Assembly: GCA_027068415.1 (NCBI GenBank)
Contig: JAMOTD010000018.1
Coordinates: forward strand, 1-64,000
DNA length: 64,000 nt
Direction: 5' to 3'
From: Desulfurobacteriaceae bacterium
Lineage (GTDB): Bacteria > Aquificota > Aquificia > Desulfurobacteriales > Desulfurobacteriaceae
The notes under the pieces were generated by a model. The model was not told where the DNA came from. It was given only the letters and a program-made list of their open reading frames with translations, and did no database searches. Made by a program: the position numbers and the translations under genes. Below, piece after piece: positions 16,237 to 24,434 of this stretch (the stretch's first letter is position 1; every line of letters begins with the position of its first letter).

Positions 16237-17529
16237 ATGGCCGTATTCCACTTTAAGGGAAAAAGACTGAAAGGGGAGCTCCGCGTCCCCTCCGATAAGT
16301 CCGTCTCCCACAGGAGCATAATGCTCTCTTCAATAAACAGGGGAGAGGTGGTTGTCAGGAACTTCCTTCCCTCCGAAGACTGCCTCAATACCCTTAAAGC
16401 CTTCGTTGAGCTGGGAGCTCCAATTGAGAAAAGGGAAAAGGAGATAGTTATAAAGGGAAGGGGAAAGCGCTCACTTAAAGAGCCCTTTGACGTCTTAAAC
16501 CTCGGGAACTCGGGAACCTCTATAAGGCTAATCTCCGGAATCCTCTCGGGCCAGCCCTTCTACTCGGTTCTTACGGGAGACAAGTACTTAAGAAGGCGGC
16601 CTATGGACAGAATTGCAATTCCCCTGAGAATGATGGGAGCGGAGATTTACGGAAGGGAAGAGGGGAAGTACCCACCCCTTACGGTTATAGGAAAGGATGA
16701 GTTAAAGGGAATAAAGTACAAAAGCCCAAAGGCTTCGGCCCAGGTTAAGTCTGCAATCCTCCTTGCAGGCCTCTATACAAGTGAAGAGGTTAAGATAACC
16801 GAGCCCGCAAAGAGCAGAGACCACACAGAAAGAATGCTCAGAGCTTTCGGGGTTGAAGTAATTGAGGAGGGGCTGACCGTTAAGCTCGGCAAGAAAAGGG
16901 AATTAAATGCCGACCTTGAAATCTCCGTTCCCGCAGACATCTCCTCTGCGGCCTTCTTTATGGTCGGAGCCCTCATAACTCCCGGCTCAGAAGTTCTCCT
17001 TAAAGAGGTTATCCTCAACCCGACGAGAACGGGAATCCTGAGGGTTATGGAGAGAATGGGGGCGGAATTTGAGGTTCTTAACAGGAGGGAGAGCTCGGGA
17101 GAGGAGGTGGGAGACATTCTCGTAAGGTACACCCCGGAGCTCAGGGCAACGGTAATTGAGGGAGAGGAAATCCCGACCCTTATAGACGAGATTCCGGTAA
17201 TAGCGCTACTGGCAACTCAGGCCGAGGGGGAGACGGTAATCAAGGACGCCGCAGAGCTGAGGGTCAAGGAGAGCGACAGGATTAAGAGCACGGTTGAGAA
17301 CCTTAAGAACATAGGAGCACAGGCTGAAGAGCTCCCCGACGGAATGGTAATCAGAGGCAAAACCCCCCTAAAAGGGGGTAAAGTCTCCTCCTTCGGCGAC
17401 CACAGAATCGCAATGACCTTTACGGTCGCCTCCCTAATAACGGAAAACCCGGTTGAGATAGACGATACCGCTTGCATCTCAACCTCATACCCAGGATTCT
17501 TTGATGACATTAAAGAACTCCTTAAGTAG
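16237..17529 (+). CDS. aroA: 3-phosphoshikimate 1-carboxyvinyltransferase (EPSP synthase)
   Basis: 430 residues starting MAVFHFKGKRLKGELRVPSD; the longer in-frame extension to 16147 lies in the amidase gene and is not used. Conserved elements: VPSDKSVSHRSIML, LGNSGTSIRLISG, GDKYLRRRPMDRI, SAQVKSAILLAGL, LIDEIPVIALLA, LRVKESDRI and GDHRIAMTF. It makes EPSP from shikimate-3-phosphate and PEP. The gene begins three bases after the amidase stop and overlaps the MFS gene, so the three are one operon. Confidence 0.96.
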   Translation: MAVFHFKGKRLKGELRVPSDKSVSHRSIMLSSINRGEVVVRNFLPSEDCLNTLKAFVELGAPIEKREKEIVIKGRGKRSLKEPFDVLNLGNSGTSIRLISGILSGQPFYSVLTGDKYLRRRPMDRIAIPLRMMGAEIYGREEGKYPPLTVIGKDELKGIKYKSPKASAQVKSAILLAGLYTSEEVKITEPAKSRDHTERMLRAFGVEVIEEGLTVKLGKKRELNADLEISVPADISSAAFFMVGALITPGSEVLLKEVILNPTRTGILRVMERMGAEFEVLNRRESSGEEVGDILVRYTPELRATVIEGEEIPTLIDEIPVIALLATQAEGETVIKDAAELRVKESDRIKSTVENLKNIGAQAEELPDGMVIRGKTPLKGGKVSSFGDHRIAMTFTVASLITENPVEIDDTACISTSYPGFFDDIKELLK

Positions 17530-18625
17530 AAACGTCCTTATCTTGGGGGCGGTCTCTTTCCTCAACGACGCCTCCTCGGAGCTCATCGGGGCTCTCCTGC
17601 CCCTTTTCATAACTCAGCTCGGGGGAGGGGCCCTCTCGGTAGGTCTATTGGGAGGGCTGAGGGAGGCCCTATCAAACTTCCTGAAAATTCTCTCGGGGTA
17701 CCTTTCAGACAGAGTGGGAAGGAAAAAGGTATTCGTTATAGCCGGCTACGGAATTTCTGCCCTATTCAAGCTTGCAATCCCCTTCTCAAAAACCCCGTTT
17801 CAGGTAATTGCCGTCTCCTCCCTTGAGAGGTTGGGGAAGGGCATCAGAACTGCACCGAGGGACGCAATCCTCTCCCTCTCGGGGGAAGTTGAGAGGAGCT
17901 TCTCAATCCACCGGGCCCTTGATACTTTCGGAGCTCTAACGGGTGTCATTCTCGCCCTCCTCCTGACTTCGGCACTGCCGGTAAGGGAATCGCTCCTCAT
18001 AGGGGCTCTCATCTCCTTCCTCTCACTACCCCTCCTGCTCTTCCTTAAGGAGCCCAGAGGGGAAAGTAAAGGAAGAAAAAGAGAAAAGAAAACAGTCAAA
18101 GCGGAGTTTAAGAAGTTCCTCCTCGCCTCAACCCTCTTCTCCCTCTCCTCGGTTTCCTTTATGTTCTTTATTCTGAAAGGCAAGGAGGTCGGCGGCAGTA
18201 CCGAAACGGCACTTCTCCTATACGGCCTCTACAACCTGGTCTACGCAACAACCTCACTTTTCTTTAAAAAGCTCTCAGAGGAACTCTCCCCCTTCAAAGC
18301 TCTCTCCTTAGGCTACCTTACTTTCTCACTCTATCTCCTCTCCTTAGGCCTTTCAAACTCAATTCCCCTTTTAGTCTTTTCAGCCTTTCTCTTCGGCTTC
18401 TCCTCGGGGATAACTGACCCGGGGCAGAGGGCGGCGGTCGGCCTCTTAACGGGAAGGAGTAAGAGGGGAACCTACTACGGCCTATTTCACTTCCTCAGCG
18501 GGAGCGCCATACTAACGGGAAACCTCTTAATAGGGTGGGCGTGGGAGCTCTACCAGAGCACGGCTTTAATCTTCTTGGCAGTCCTCTCCTCAGCCGCCGC
18601 CCTAATAACCTACCGCATCAGGTAA
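17504..18625 (+). CDS. Major facilitator superfamily transporter
   Basis: 373 residues with about 11-12 hydrophobic segments. The N-terminal half holds the MFS signature between helices 2 and 3 (GYLSDRVGRKKVFVIAGYG) and an additional motif RLGKGIRTAPRDAILS typical of a bacterial MFS subgroup annotated near UhpC/YfkF-like efflux carriers. A charged loop at about 185-205 (GESKGRKREKK) separates the two halves. The ATG lies inside the aroA 3' end (26 bp overlap). Substrate unknown. Confidence 0.82.
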   Translation: MTLKNSLSRNVLILGAVSFLNDASSELIGALLPLFITQLGGGALSVGLLGGLREALSNFLKILSGYLSDRVGRKKVFVIAGYGISALFKLAIPFSKTPFQVIAVSSLERLGKGIRTAPRDAILSLSGEVERSFSIHRALDTFGALTGVILALLLTSALPVRESLLIGALISFLSLPLLLFLKEPRGESKGRKREKKTVKAEFKKFLLASTLFSLSSVSFMFFILKGKEVGGSTETALLLYGLYNLVYATTSLFFKKLSEELSPFKALSLGYLTFSLYLLSLGLSNSIPLLVFSAFLFGFSSGITDPGQRAAVGLLTGRSKRGTYYGLFHFLSGSAILTGNLLIGWAWELYQSTALIFLAVLSSAAALITYRIR

Positions 18626-18628
18626 GAC

Positions 18629-18657
18629 TTGAAAAGAGGGAATCTAAATATTAGATT
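18629..18657 (+). promoter_or_regulatory. Promoter with overlapping inverted repeat before zinc-ribbon gene
   Basis: TTGAAA (18629-18634), 17 bases, TAGATT (18652-18657). The spacer end and -10 box form a perfect 6-5-6 inverted repeat, AATCTA (18641-18646) and TAGATT (18652-18657), which would suit a repressor that blocks the -10 region. A strong AGGAGGT ribosome-binding site follows at 18676-18682. Prediction from sequence only. Confidence 0.5.
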
Positions 18658-18689
18658 AAAATCGGAAACTCAATTAGGAGGTGCTAACA

Positions 18690-18944
18690 ATGGAAGTAAT
18701 CCCAAAAAGGAAGTTTCAGTGTCTTGACTGTGGCTACGAGTTTGAAGAGCCCTTCGGAAAGCCCCGCTGGATGGTTAAGTGCCCCAAATGCGGAAGTGAG
18801 AACGTCGTAAGGGTTGACGCTCCCCAAGGCTGGGGAAGGGGCTACTGCAGAGGAAGAGGCTTTGGATTCGGAGGCGGCAGAGGTAGAGGTTGGGGCAGAG
18901 GAAGAGGTAGAGGCTGGGGCTTCAGGTTCGGCTGGAGGGGTTAA
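18690..18944 (+). CDS. Small zinc-ribbon protein with Gly/Arg-rich tail
   Basis: 84 residues from ATG 18690, seven bases after AGGAGGT; GTG at 18681 lies inside the ribosome-binding site. Residues 9-40 form a zinc ribbon with two CxxC knuckles (CLDCGYEF and KCPKCGSENV). Residues 48-84 are almost only Gly, Arg, Trp and Phe in GRG/GFG repeats, like eukaryotic RGG RNA-binding tails. The first half resembles small FmdB/rubredoxin-like regulatory ribbons. Nucleic-acid binding is a reasonable inference; a cellular role is unknown. It has its own promoter and converges with the U32 gene (4 bp overlap). Confidence 0.7.
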   Translation: MEVIPKRKFQCLDCGYEFEEPFGKPRWMVKCPKCGSENVVRVDAPQGWGRGYCRGRGFGFGGGRGRGWGRGRGRGWGFRFGWRG

Positions 18945-20161
18945 ACCCCGACCCTTTTCCTCAAAATTGCCTTTTCCTTAAGGGGGAGCTCACGGTCAAA
19001 CTCAATTAAAGCCCTCTGGTTGGGGTTTGCCTTTTCGGTTCGGCGGAGCTCTCCCTTCTTTAAAACTTCAATTCCCTTAACCCTTGCCTTAAAACTCTTA
19101 ACAGAAGGGAGGAAAACTTCAACCTCGTATCCTACCTCAACCTTGTTCCTTACCTCCCAGAGCTCCCCGTCAAAAATCCCCAAAAACTTGTAATTCCTTA
19201 TGTAGGAGCTGGTCTCGTAGTGCTGGAGGATTTTATCTTTCCCGTCCAAAAAGCCGGTGGTGTAGGGCCTGTGGCTTACCTTGGTCAGTTCCTTCATTAG
19301 TACCGGGAGCTCCCTCTCAAAGGCCTCCCTGCCCTCACCGGTTAAGAGCTCAACAGCCCGCCTGTAAACGCTCGTCGTAATTGCCGTGTAGTAGGAGCTC
19401 TTTACCCTCCCCTCTATCTTCAGTGAGTCAACGCCGGCCTCAATCAGCTCCGGTAAGAGGGGAAGGGCACAGAGGTCTTTAGAGTTAAAGATGTAAGTAC
19501 CGCTTTCATCCTCTTCTACCGGAATGTACTCACCCGGACGGGTCTCCTCAACTAAATAGAACTTCCAGCGGCAACTCTGGGAGCAGACCCCCTTATTGCT
19601 CTCCCTGTAGGAGAGGTAGTTTGAGAGGAGACACCTCCCGGAGTAGGCCATACACATCGCCCCGTGAACGAAGACCTCAACCTCCATTTCGGGAACTCTC
19701 CCCTTAATCTCCTTGATTTCGTCAATTGAGAGCTCCCTTGCCAGAACGACCCTTGAAGCTCCAAGTTCCTTATAAACCTTTACAGCCCTATAATTTGTAG
19801 CGTTCGCCTGAGTACTTATGTGAACGTCAATCTCAGGAGCTATCTCCTTAACGGTTGAAAGGACTCCTAAGTCTGAGACTATGAAGGCGTCGGGGGAGAG
19901 CTCTTTAACCTCGCGGGCAAACTCCTCAATTGCCTTAAAGTCGGAATTTCTCGCAAAGGCGTTGAGGGTGATGTAAACCTTAACGCCCCTGCTGTGAGCG
20001 TAGTTAATCCCCTCGGCCATCTCCTCTATGGTAAAGTTTCCCGCCTTTGCCCTTAAGTTAAAGAGCTTTCCTCCCAAGTAAACGGCATCTGCACCGAAAT
20101 CAACTGCAAACTTCAACTTCTCAAGGTTTCCGGCCGGAGCAAGAACTTCAGGCTTCCTCAT
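18941..20161 (-). CDS. Peptidase U32 family protein (TrhP/RlhA type)
   Basis: 406 residues. EVLAPAGNLEKLKFAVDFGADAVYLGG opens the TIM-barrel part, and the U32 signature EVFVHGAMCMAYSGRCLLS lies at about 167-185, followed by GVCSQSCRWKFYL with further Cys. A C-terminal beta-barrel domain (about 330-400) with KANPNQRALIEF is typical of the YegQ/TrhP subgroup, which with prephenate hydroxylates tRNA U34 (ho5U) rather than degrading protein. The Cys set probably binds an Fe-S cluster. RBS GGAGG precedes ATG at 20161. It follows mutS2 with a 62-base gap. Confidence 0.85.
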   Translation of the reverse strand: MRKPEVLAPAGNLEKLKFAVDFGADAVYLGGKLFNLRAKAGNFTIEEMAEGINYAHSRGVKVYITLNAFARNSDFKAIEEFAREVKELSPDAFIVSDLGVLSTVKEIAPEIDVHISTQANATNYRAVKVYKELGASRVVLARELSIDEIKEIKGRVPEMEVEVFVHGAMCMAYSGRCLLSNYLSYRESNKGVCSQSCRWKFYLVEETRPGEYIPVEEDESGTYIFNSKDLCALPLLPELIEAGVDSLKIEGRVKSSYYTAITTSVYRRAVELLTGEGREAFERELPVLMKELTKVSHRPYTTGFLDGKDKILQHYETSSYIRNYKFLGIFDGELWEVRNKVEVGYEVEVFLPSVKSFKARVKGIEVLKKGELRRTEKANPNQRALIEFDRELPLKEKAILRKRVGV

Positions 20162-20223
20162 AAATCCTCCAGAGGGAATTTGCAGTTGAAAATTTATCTC
20201 TTTAGGCAGGAAAGTGTAGGAGA

Positions 20224-22488
20224 CTACCTGAGCTGAGCTATAGTTACTCCGTCGCCCCCTTCCTGAGGGCCTCCGGGACGGAAGGATTTTACGTAGGGGG
20301 ACTCTTTCAGGTACTCCCTGACAAGCCTCTTTAAAATCCCCTCCCCGTAGCCGTGGACGATTTTGACCTCCTTAACCCCCACTATTGCGGCATCGTCAAG
20401 GAACTCCTCAAGCCTCCTCAAGGCCTCGTCTCCCCTCATCCCGAGGAGCTTCAGCTCGGGGAAGAACTTCTCAGGCTTGGGGGCGCTTACGCCGACCGAC
20501 TCTTCCTCCTTCGGCGCTTCCTCTACCTTAACGAGGTTGGAGAGCTTAACATCAACCTTCATCTGACCGATTAAGACCTTGGCCTTCTTGCCGGCTATCT
20601 CTATAACCTTACCCTTCCTTCCTGAGGGAAGAACCTTAACAACATCCCCGACCTTTACCTCTCCCCTTGGCTTAACCTCCTCCTCTAACTTCGTCCTGTT
20701 CTTTACGCTTACTACGAGTTTCCTGAACCTCTCCTTGGCCTTTGAGGCCTCTCTCTCCTTTAAAATTTCTTCGGTCTTCCTTCGGAGCTCCTCAATAAAC
20801 TCCTCTAACCTCCTTGAGTGCTCCTCCCTTAACTTCCTCTCCTTCTCTCTTAACTCCTCCTCCCTCTTTGAGAGCTCCCTCTTTAACCTCTCAACCTCAT
20901 CCCTCTCCTCAACGAGCTTCTTATACTCCCTCTCAAGGGCCTCAATAATCTCCTCGGCCATTCGGTCCTCGGCACCCATTAGGGACTTTGCCGTCTCTAT
21001 TACCTCGTCGGGAATTCCGTACCTCTTTGCAACCACAAGAGCATAACTCTTTCCCACAACCCCGTAGGCCAACCTGTAGAGGGGCTTTAAACTCTCCTCG
21101 TCAAAGAGAACCGAGGCAACGTCGTAGTAGTCATCTTTATAGGCGTAGAGCTTTACAGGAGTAAAGTGGGTAGTGGCAACAACCTTAGCCCCCCTATCCC
21201 TCAGGTACTTCAAAATCGCAACAGCCAGCGCCGAGCCCTCAACAGGGTCGGTTCCGGCCCCCAGCTCGTCAAGGAGAACGAGGGAGTTGTCGTCAACTTC
21301 TTTCAGGATTTCTCCGATTCTCTTAACGTGGGAGCTGAAGGTTGAGAGGGACTGCTCTATACTCTGCTCATCGCCTATGTCTGCAAACCACTTCTTTGTA
21401 AAGATTAGAGAGCTCCCCTCCTGTGCCGGAATCAGAAAGCCGCTCTGGGCCATCATTGAGAGAAGGCCGAGAGTTTTGAGGGAGACGGTCTTACCCCCCG
21501 TATTGGGGCCCGTTATGACAAGCCCCCTCTTAAGCTTCAGGTCAACTTGAACAACTTCTTTGCCTGTAAGGATTAAGAGGGGGTGCTTTGCCCCTTTGAG
21601 GTTAAACTCCCTTCCAAAGAGAGGGTAGGTTCCCGAGAGCTTTAAACTCATGTAGGCAACGGCATAGCGGAAGTCAATCTCTACAAGGGCACGGAAGGAG
21701 CTCTCAATCTCGGTTAAATAGGAGCGGGCAAGGTTTGAGAGCTCCCTCAAAATCCTCCTTATCTCCTCGGCCTCCTCCCTTTTGAGCTCCCTCAAACGGT
21801 TGTTAAGCTCAACAACGCTCAAGGGCTCAACGTAGAGGGTCTGGCCGCTTGAAGAGCGGTCGTGGACGATTCCCTGAAACCTCTTCTTAAAGTGGGGCTT
21901 AACGAGAATTACGTACCGCCCCTCCCTCTCGGTAATAATCCTGTCGGGGCAGATGTCCTCGTGCCTGTTTACTATTGAGGTAAGCCTCTCCTTAATCCTT
22001 GCCGAAACGGTTGAGATGTTCCGCCTTATGCCCCTTAAGGCCGGAGAGGCCGAGTCCAGAATCTCCCCGCTCTCGTCCACGCTCTCTCTCAACCTCTTAA
22101 GGAGCTCCCCTCCTGCCGTTAACCTATCGGCGTAGAAGGATATCCTTGAAAGGTGCTGGGGAAGGTTCTTAAAGAAGTTTTTAAGGATTTTTGACTGCTC
22201 AAGGAGTTTTAAGAGGTTTAGGAGCTCCTCAACGGAGAGGACAGAGCCCTCAACTTTTAACTTCTCAATTAAGGGAGTAGCGTCGGGGAAGGTTTCAAGG
22301 GGAAGGGCTCTCTCTTTAAGGAGTTTAACGAAAGAGTCGGTTAGCTCTAAGCTCCTCTCAACCTCGGGAAAGTTCACCGACGGAGTTAAGGAGAGAACCC
22401 TCTCCTTTCCCGGAGAGCTCTTTGCAAGGCGGGAAGTCTCGGCGAGGAGTTTATCGTATTCAAGTTGGCGCCCCACTCCTTTGAACAT
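20224..22488 (-). CDS. mutS2: MutS2 / RqcU-type ATPase with Smr domain
   Basis: 754 residues. Walker A is VITGPNTGGKTVSLKTLGLL near 325-344 and Walker B LVLLDELGAGTDPVEGSALA near 405. A Lys/Glu coiled coil runs from about 505 to 590. A KOW-like segment (VGDVVKVLPSGRKGKVIEI) and a C-terminal Smr nuclease domain (GMRGDEALRRLEEFLDDA...KIVHGYGEGILKRLV) end the protein. MutS2 lacks mismatch domains; it acts on recombination intermediates or on collided ribosomes. With rqcH elsewhere in the window, a ribosome-rescue role is plausible. It follows yqeY after 81 bases. Confidence 0.93.
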   Translation of the reverse strand: MFKGVGRQLEYDKLLAETSRLAKSSPGKERVLSLTPSVNFPEVERSLELTDSFVKLLKERALPLETFPDATPLIEKLKVEGSVLSVEELLNLLKLLEQSKILKNFFKNLPQHLSRISFYADRLTAGGELLKRLRESVDESGEILDSASPALRGIRRNISTVSARIKERLTSIVNRHEDICPDRIITEREGRYVILVKPHFKKRFQGIVHDRSSSGQTLYVEPLSVVELNNRLRELKREEAEEIRRILRELSNLARSYLTEIESSFRALVEIDFRYAVAYMSLKLSGTYPLFGREFNLKGAKHPLLILTGKEVVQVDLKLKRGLVITGPNTGGKTVSLKTLGLLSMMAQSGFLIPAQEGSSLIFTKKWFADIGDEQSIEQSLSTFSSHVKRIGEILKEVDDNSLVLLDELGAGTDPVEGSALAVAILKYLRDRGAKVVATTHFTPVKLYAYKDDYYDVASVLFDEESLKPLYRLAYGVVGKSYALVVAKRYGIPDEVIETAKSLMGAEDRMAEEIIEALEREYKKLVEERDEVERLKRELSKREEELREKERKLREEHSRRLEEFIEELRRKTEEILKEREASKAKERFRKLVVSVKNRTKLEEEVKPRGEVKVGDVVKVLPSGRKGKVIEIAGKKAKVLIGQMKVDVKLSNLVKVEEAPKEEESVGVSAPKPEKFFPELKLLGMRGDEALRRLEEFLDDAAIVGVKEVKIVHGYGEGILKRLVREYLKESPYVKSFRPGGPQEGGDGVTIAQLR

Positions 22489-22569
22489 CAGTATAAAGAC
22501 CCCCCTCCAATCACCAAAGGAGTGAAGGCGCCATAACTAAACCTACCACTAAAAATAGTATAGCAAATG

Positions 22570-23019
22570 TTAACCCTGGGCAAGGAGCTCCCTAACGATT
22601 TTGTTAACGAGCGAACCATCGGCCCTACCCTTAACCTTGGGCATAACGGCCTGCATAACCTTGCCCATATCCTTGAGAGAGGTAGCTCCTACCTCTTCAA
22701 TAACCTTCTTAACCAGTTCCCTTATCTCCTCTTCACTCATCTGCTTGGGAAGGTAGCTCTCAACAATCTGGAGCTCCCTCTTTTCCTTCTCAACCAAATC
22801 CTGCCTACCGCCCTTCTCGTAGAGCTCTATTGACTCCCTCCTCTGCTTTGCGTACTTCATTAAGAGGGAGACGATTTCCTCGTCGGTAAGCTCGCCCCTC
22901 TTATCAATTTCTGCGTTCTTTATAAGGGCCTGAAGCATTCTGATTACAGAGAGCTTCTCCTTATCCTTGGCCTTTAAGGCCGCCTTCATGTCCTCTTTCA
23001 GCCTTTCTTTAAGGCTCAT
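22570..23019 (-). CDS. yqeY: GatB/YqeY domain protein
   Basis: 149 residues with the YqeY family pattern: SLKERLKEDMKAALKAKDKE at the start, LSVIRMLQALIKNAEIDKR, YAKQRRESIELYEKGGRQDL, EKRELQIVESYLPKQMSEEE and VMPKVKGRADGSLVNKIVRELL at the end. The family shares the tRNA-binding helical domain of GatB and is often beside rpsU, as here (nine bases downstream). A role in mischarged tRNA handling is suspected for the family but not shown. Confidence 0.9.
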   Translation of the reverse strand: MSLKERLKEDMKAALKAKDKEKLSVIRMLQALIKNAEIDKRGELTDEEIVSLLMKYAKQRRESIELYEKGGRQDLVEKEKRELQIVESYLPKQMSEEEIRELVKKVIEEVGATSLKDMGKVMQAVMPKVKGRADGSLVNKIVRELLAQG

Positions 23020-23028
23020 AATCTCTCC

Positions 23029-23256
23029 TTACTTTTTCTTCTTTTTACCCTTGGGGGGTAGAAGTCCGCGCTTCTTGAGGGCCTTAATCAGCCTCTTTCT
23101 GGCAGCCATTGCCTTTCTCTTCCTCTTTTCAGAGGGCTTCTCGTAGTATTCTCTTCTCTTAATCTCAGTTAAAATGCCCTCCTTCTCACAGAGCTTCTTA
23201 AACCTCTTAAGTGCCTTCTCAAAGGGCTCACCGTCGCGGACATAAACCGTTGCCAT
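23029..23256 (-). CDS. rpsU: 30S ribosomal protein S21
   Basis: 75 residues. [20 protein letters not shown] at the start and the Arg-rich [20 protein letters not shown] are the S21 signature, with a Lys-rich C-terminal tail. S21 sits near the anti-Shine-Dalgarno region on the small subunit. Its promoter (23295-23323) is clear, and the CRISPR array ends only 26 bases beyond that promoter. The gene heads rpsU-yqeY-mutS2. Confidence 0.95.
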   Translation of the reverse strand: MATVYVRDGEPFEKALKRFKKLCEKEGILTEIKRREYYEKPSEKRKRKAMAARKRLIKALKKRGLLPPKGKKKKK

Positions 23257-23294
23257 AAAACACCGCCTCCTTTTTTAAGGATTTGCTGGTGGCA

Positions 23295-23323
23295 ATTATA
23301 TGCTCTCGGAAAGCCAATAGCAA
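23295..23323 (-). promoter_or_regulatory. Sigma70-type promoter of rpsU
   Basis: On the minus strand TTGCTA (23323-23318), a 17-base spacer and a perfect TATAAT (23300-23295) precede rpsU by about 40 bases. This is the best consensus promoter seen in the window. Confidence 0.75.
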
Positions 23324-23348
23324 GGGAAATAGAGCTCCCTCTTCCCTC

Positions 23349-23964
23349 GTCGCAATCCCGCTCATTTTTTCGGGCCTTTCAACTTTCCCCAGTCTTTCTG
23401 CTGGAGAAATCAAAGAGAAGTTGGAGTCGCAATCCCGCTCATTTTTTCGGGCCTTTCAACTTTGAAAGAGCAGTTAGATAGCAAACTACAAAGGGTCGCA
23501 ATCCCGCTCATTTTTTCGGGCCTTTCAACAAGATGAGTACAAAGAAAATGTTATGGAGCTTTGGAGCGAGTCGCAATCCCGCTCATTTTTTCGGGCCTTT
23601 CAACCCGATCAGGGTGCTGGGTGAGCAGGGCGAGGTCATCCTGGTCGCAATCCCGCTCATTTTTTCGGGCCTTTCAACCTGTGATGTTACTTATGTCGAC
23701 ACCCCTTGTGCCCCCGTGTCGCAATCCCGCTCATTTTTTCGGGCCTTTCAACTAATTTCGAAATTAAGGGCCAGGAGTGATGCTCGTTGGTCGCAATCCC
23801 GCTCATTTTTTCGGGCCTTTCAACCCAGAAAGAAGAGGTGGTCGGGTCACTGGGGAATGGTCGCAATCCCGCTCATTTTTTCGGGCCTTTCAACCCAGAA
23901 AGAAGAGGTGGTCGGGTCACTGGGGAATGGTCGCAATCCCGCTCATTTTTTCGGGCCTTTCAAC
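23349..23964 (-). CRISPR. CRISPR array, nine identical 35-bp repeats, eight spacers
   Basis: Repeats start at 23349, 23426, 23495, 23570, 23644, 23718, 23790, 23860 and 23930. On the plus strand each begins GTCGCAATCCCGCTC and ends CGGGCCTTTCAAC; all nine copies appear identical. Spacers are 42, 34, 40, 39, 39, 37, 35 and 35 bases, the loose spread of type III arrays. The two rightmost spacers (23825-23859 and 23895-23929) are identical. Read on the minus strand the repeat ends ATTGCGAC, the same 8-base crRNA 5' handle known for Thermus type III complexes, so transcription is leftward with the leader at 23965-24128 and oldest spacers next to rpsU. CCCG/CGGG can form a small stem for Cas6 recognition. 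Confidence 0.97.
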
Positions 23965-24128
23965 CGCACCTTTTCTGAAACCCTTGTAAATCAAGGGTAT
24001 TACTTTTAGACTAAATCGTAATAAACGACTCAAGGCCTTATGAGACAATAGCCCGGAAGTAGACAATTGTTAGAATCTCCTAATTTCCTATTCTCCTGTT
24101 AAAGACCTTTATTTCTAATTTAGTACTT
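23965..24128 (-). promoter_or_regulatory. CRISPR leader region
   Basis: 164 AT-rich bases between csx3 and the leader-proximal repeat, with no ORF. They contain a perfect 7-5-7 inverted repeat (23980-23998) 15 bases from the first repeat, and a 19-base near-copy of the csx3 3' end at 24001-24019. The orientation is inferred from the repeat handle and from the leftward cas genes. I could not place a convincing promoter; the array might be partly read through from the cas operon. Confidence 0.6.
23980..23998. repeat. Inverted repeat in CRISPR leader
   Basis: ACCCTTG-TAAAT-CAAGGGT, perfect seven-base arms and five-base loop. It could be a protein-binding anchor for spacer insertion or a weak hairpin in the precursor RNA. 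There is no T run, so it is not a standard terminator. Confidence 0.6.
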
Positions 24129-24434
24129 TTAATCTAAATCGTCAAGACTAATCACCTGTCCAGGTTTTACTTGGGGCCAGTGAGAGGCAACTACTACTGC
24201 CCCACCGAGTCGCGGGTCAAAGATGGCAACCCACCTTGCAGGGTGGAAGTGGTGGATGAGCCTCCCGTAAAACCAGATAGGCCCCCTGCCGCTTATAATA
24301 ACACCTTTAGCCGAAGGAACTTTAGGCAAAGGAACCGAGAAAGCCTCCTCGGGAGTTGTAATCCCTCCCTCTATCTCAAATTCAATCAAAACAGCCTCAA
24401 GGTTAGAAATATTCTTTTCCTTAAACTTAATCAT
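24129..24434 (-). CDS. csx3: Csx3 (Crn3-type cyclic tetra-adenylate ring nuclease)
   Basis: 101 residues. AKGVIISGRGPIWFYGRLIH near the middle, then HHFHPARWVAIFDPRLGGAVVVASHW, match Csx3: the GRGPIW motif, the paired His and the FDPRLG.AVVV strand. Csx3 tetramers sandwich and cut cA4, switching off type III ancillary effectors. It is the last cas gene before the array and overlaps the membrane CARF gene by 8 bp, so a degrader of the signal is coupled to two sensors of it. The length is that of stand-alone Csx3, without the AAA domain fused in some relatives. Confidence 0.88.
   Translation of the reverse strand: MIKFKEKNISNLEAVLIEFEIEGGITTPEEAFSVPLPKVPSAKGVIISGRGPIWFYGRLIHHFHPARWVAIFDPRLGGAVVVASHWPQVKPGQVISLDDLD

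Noticed and set aside
17360-17385. C-run/G-run hairpin inside aroA
   Set aside because: CCCCCC...GGGGG lies within the coding sequence (KTPLKGGK) and has no T run; chance product of codons.
23384-23929. Self-targeting by spacers within this window
   Set aside because: No spacer matched other parts of the window on scanning by eye; a full genome search would be needed to settle it.
23533-24009. Open reading frames across the CRISPR array (up to 158 codons in several frames)
   Set aside because: They consist of translated repeats and spacers; the repeat has no stop in these frames. No ribosome-binding site or family.
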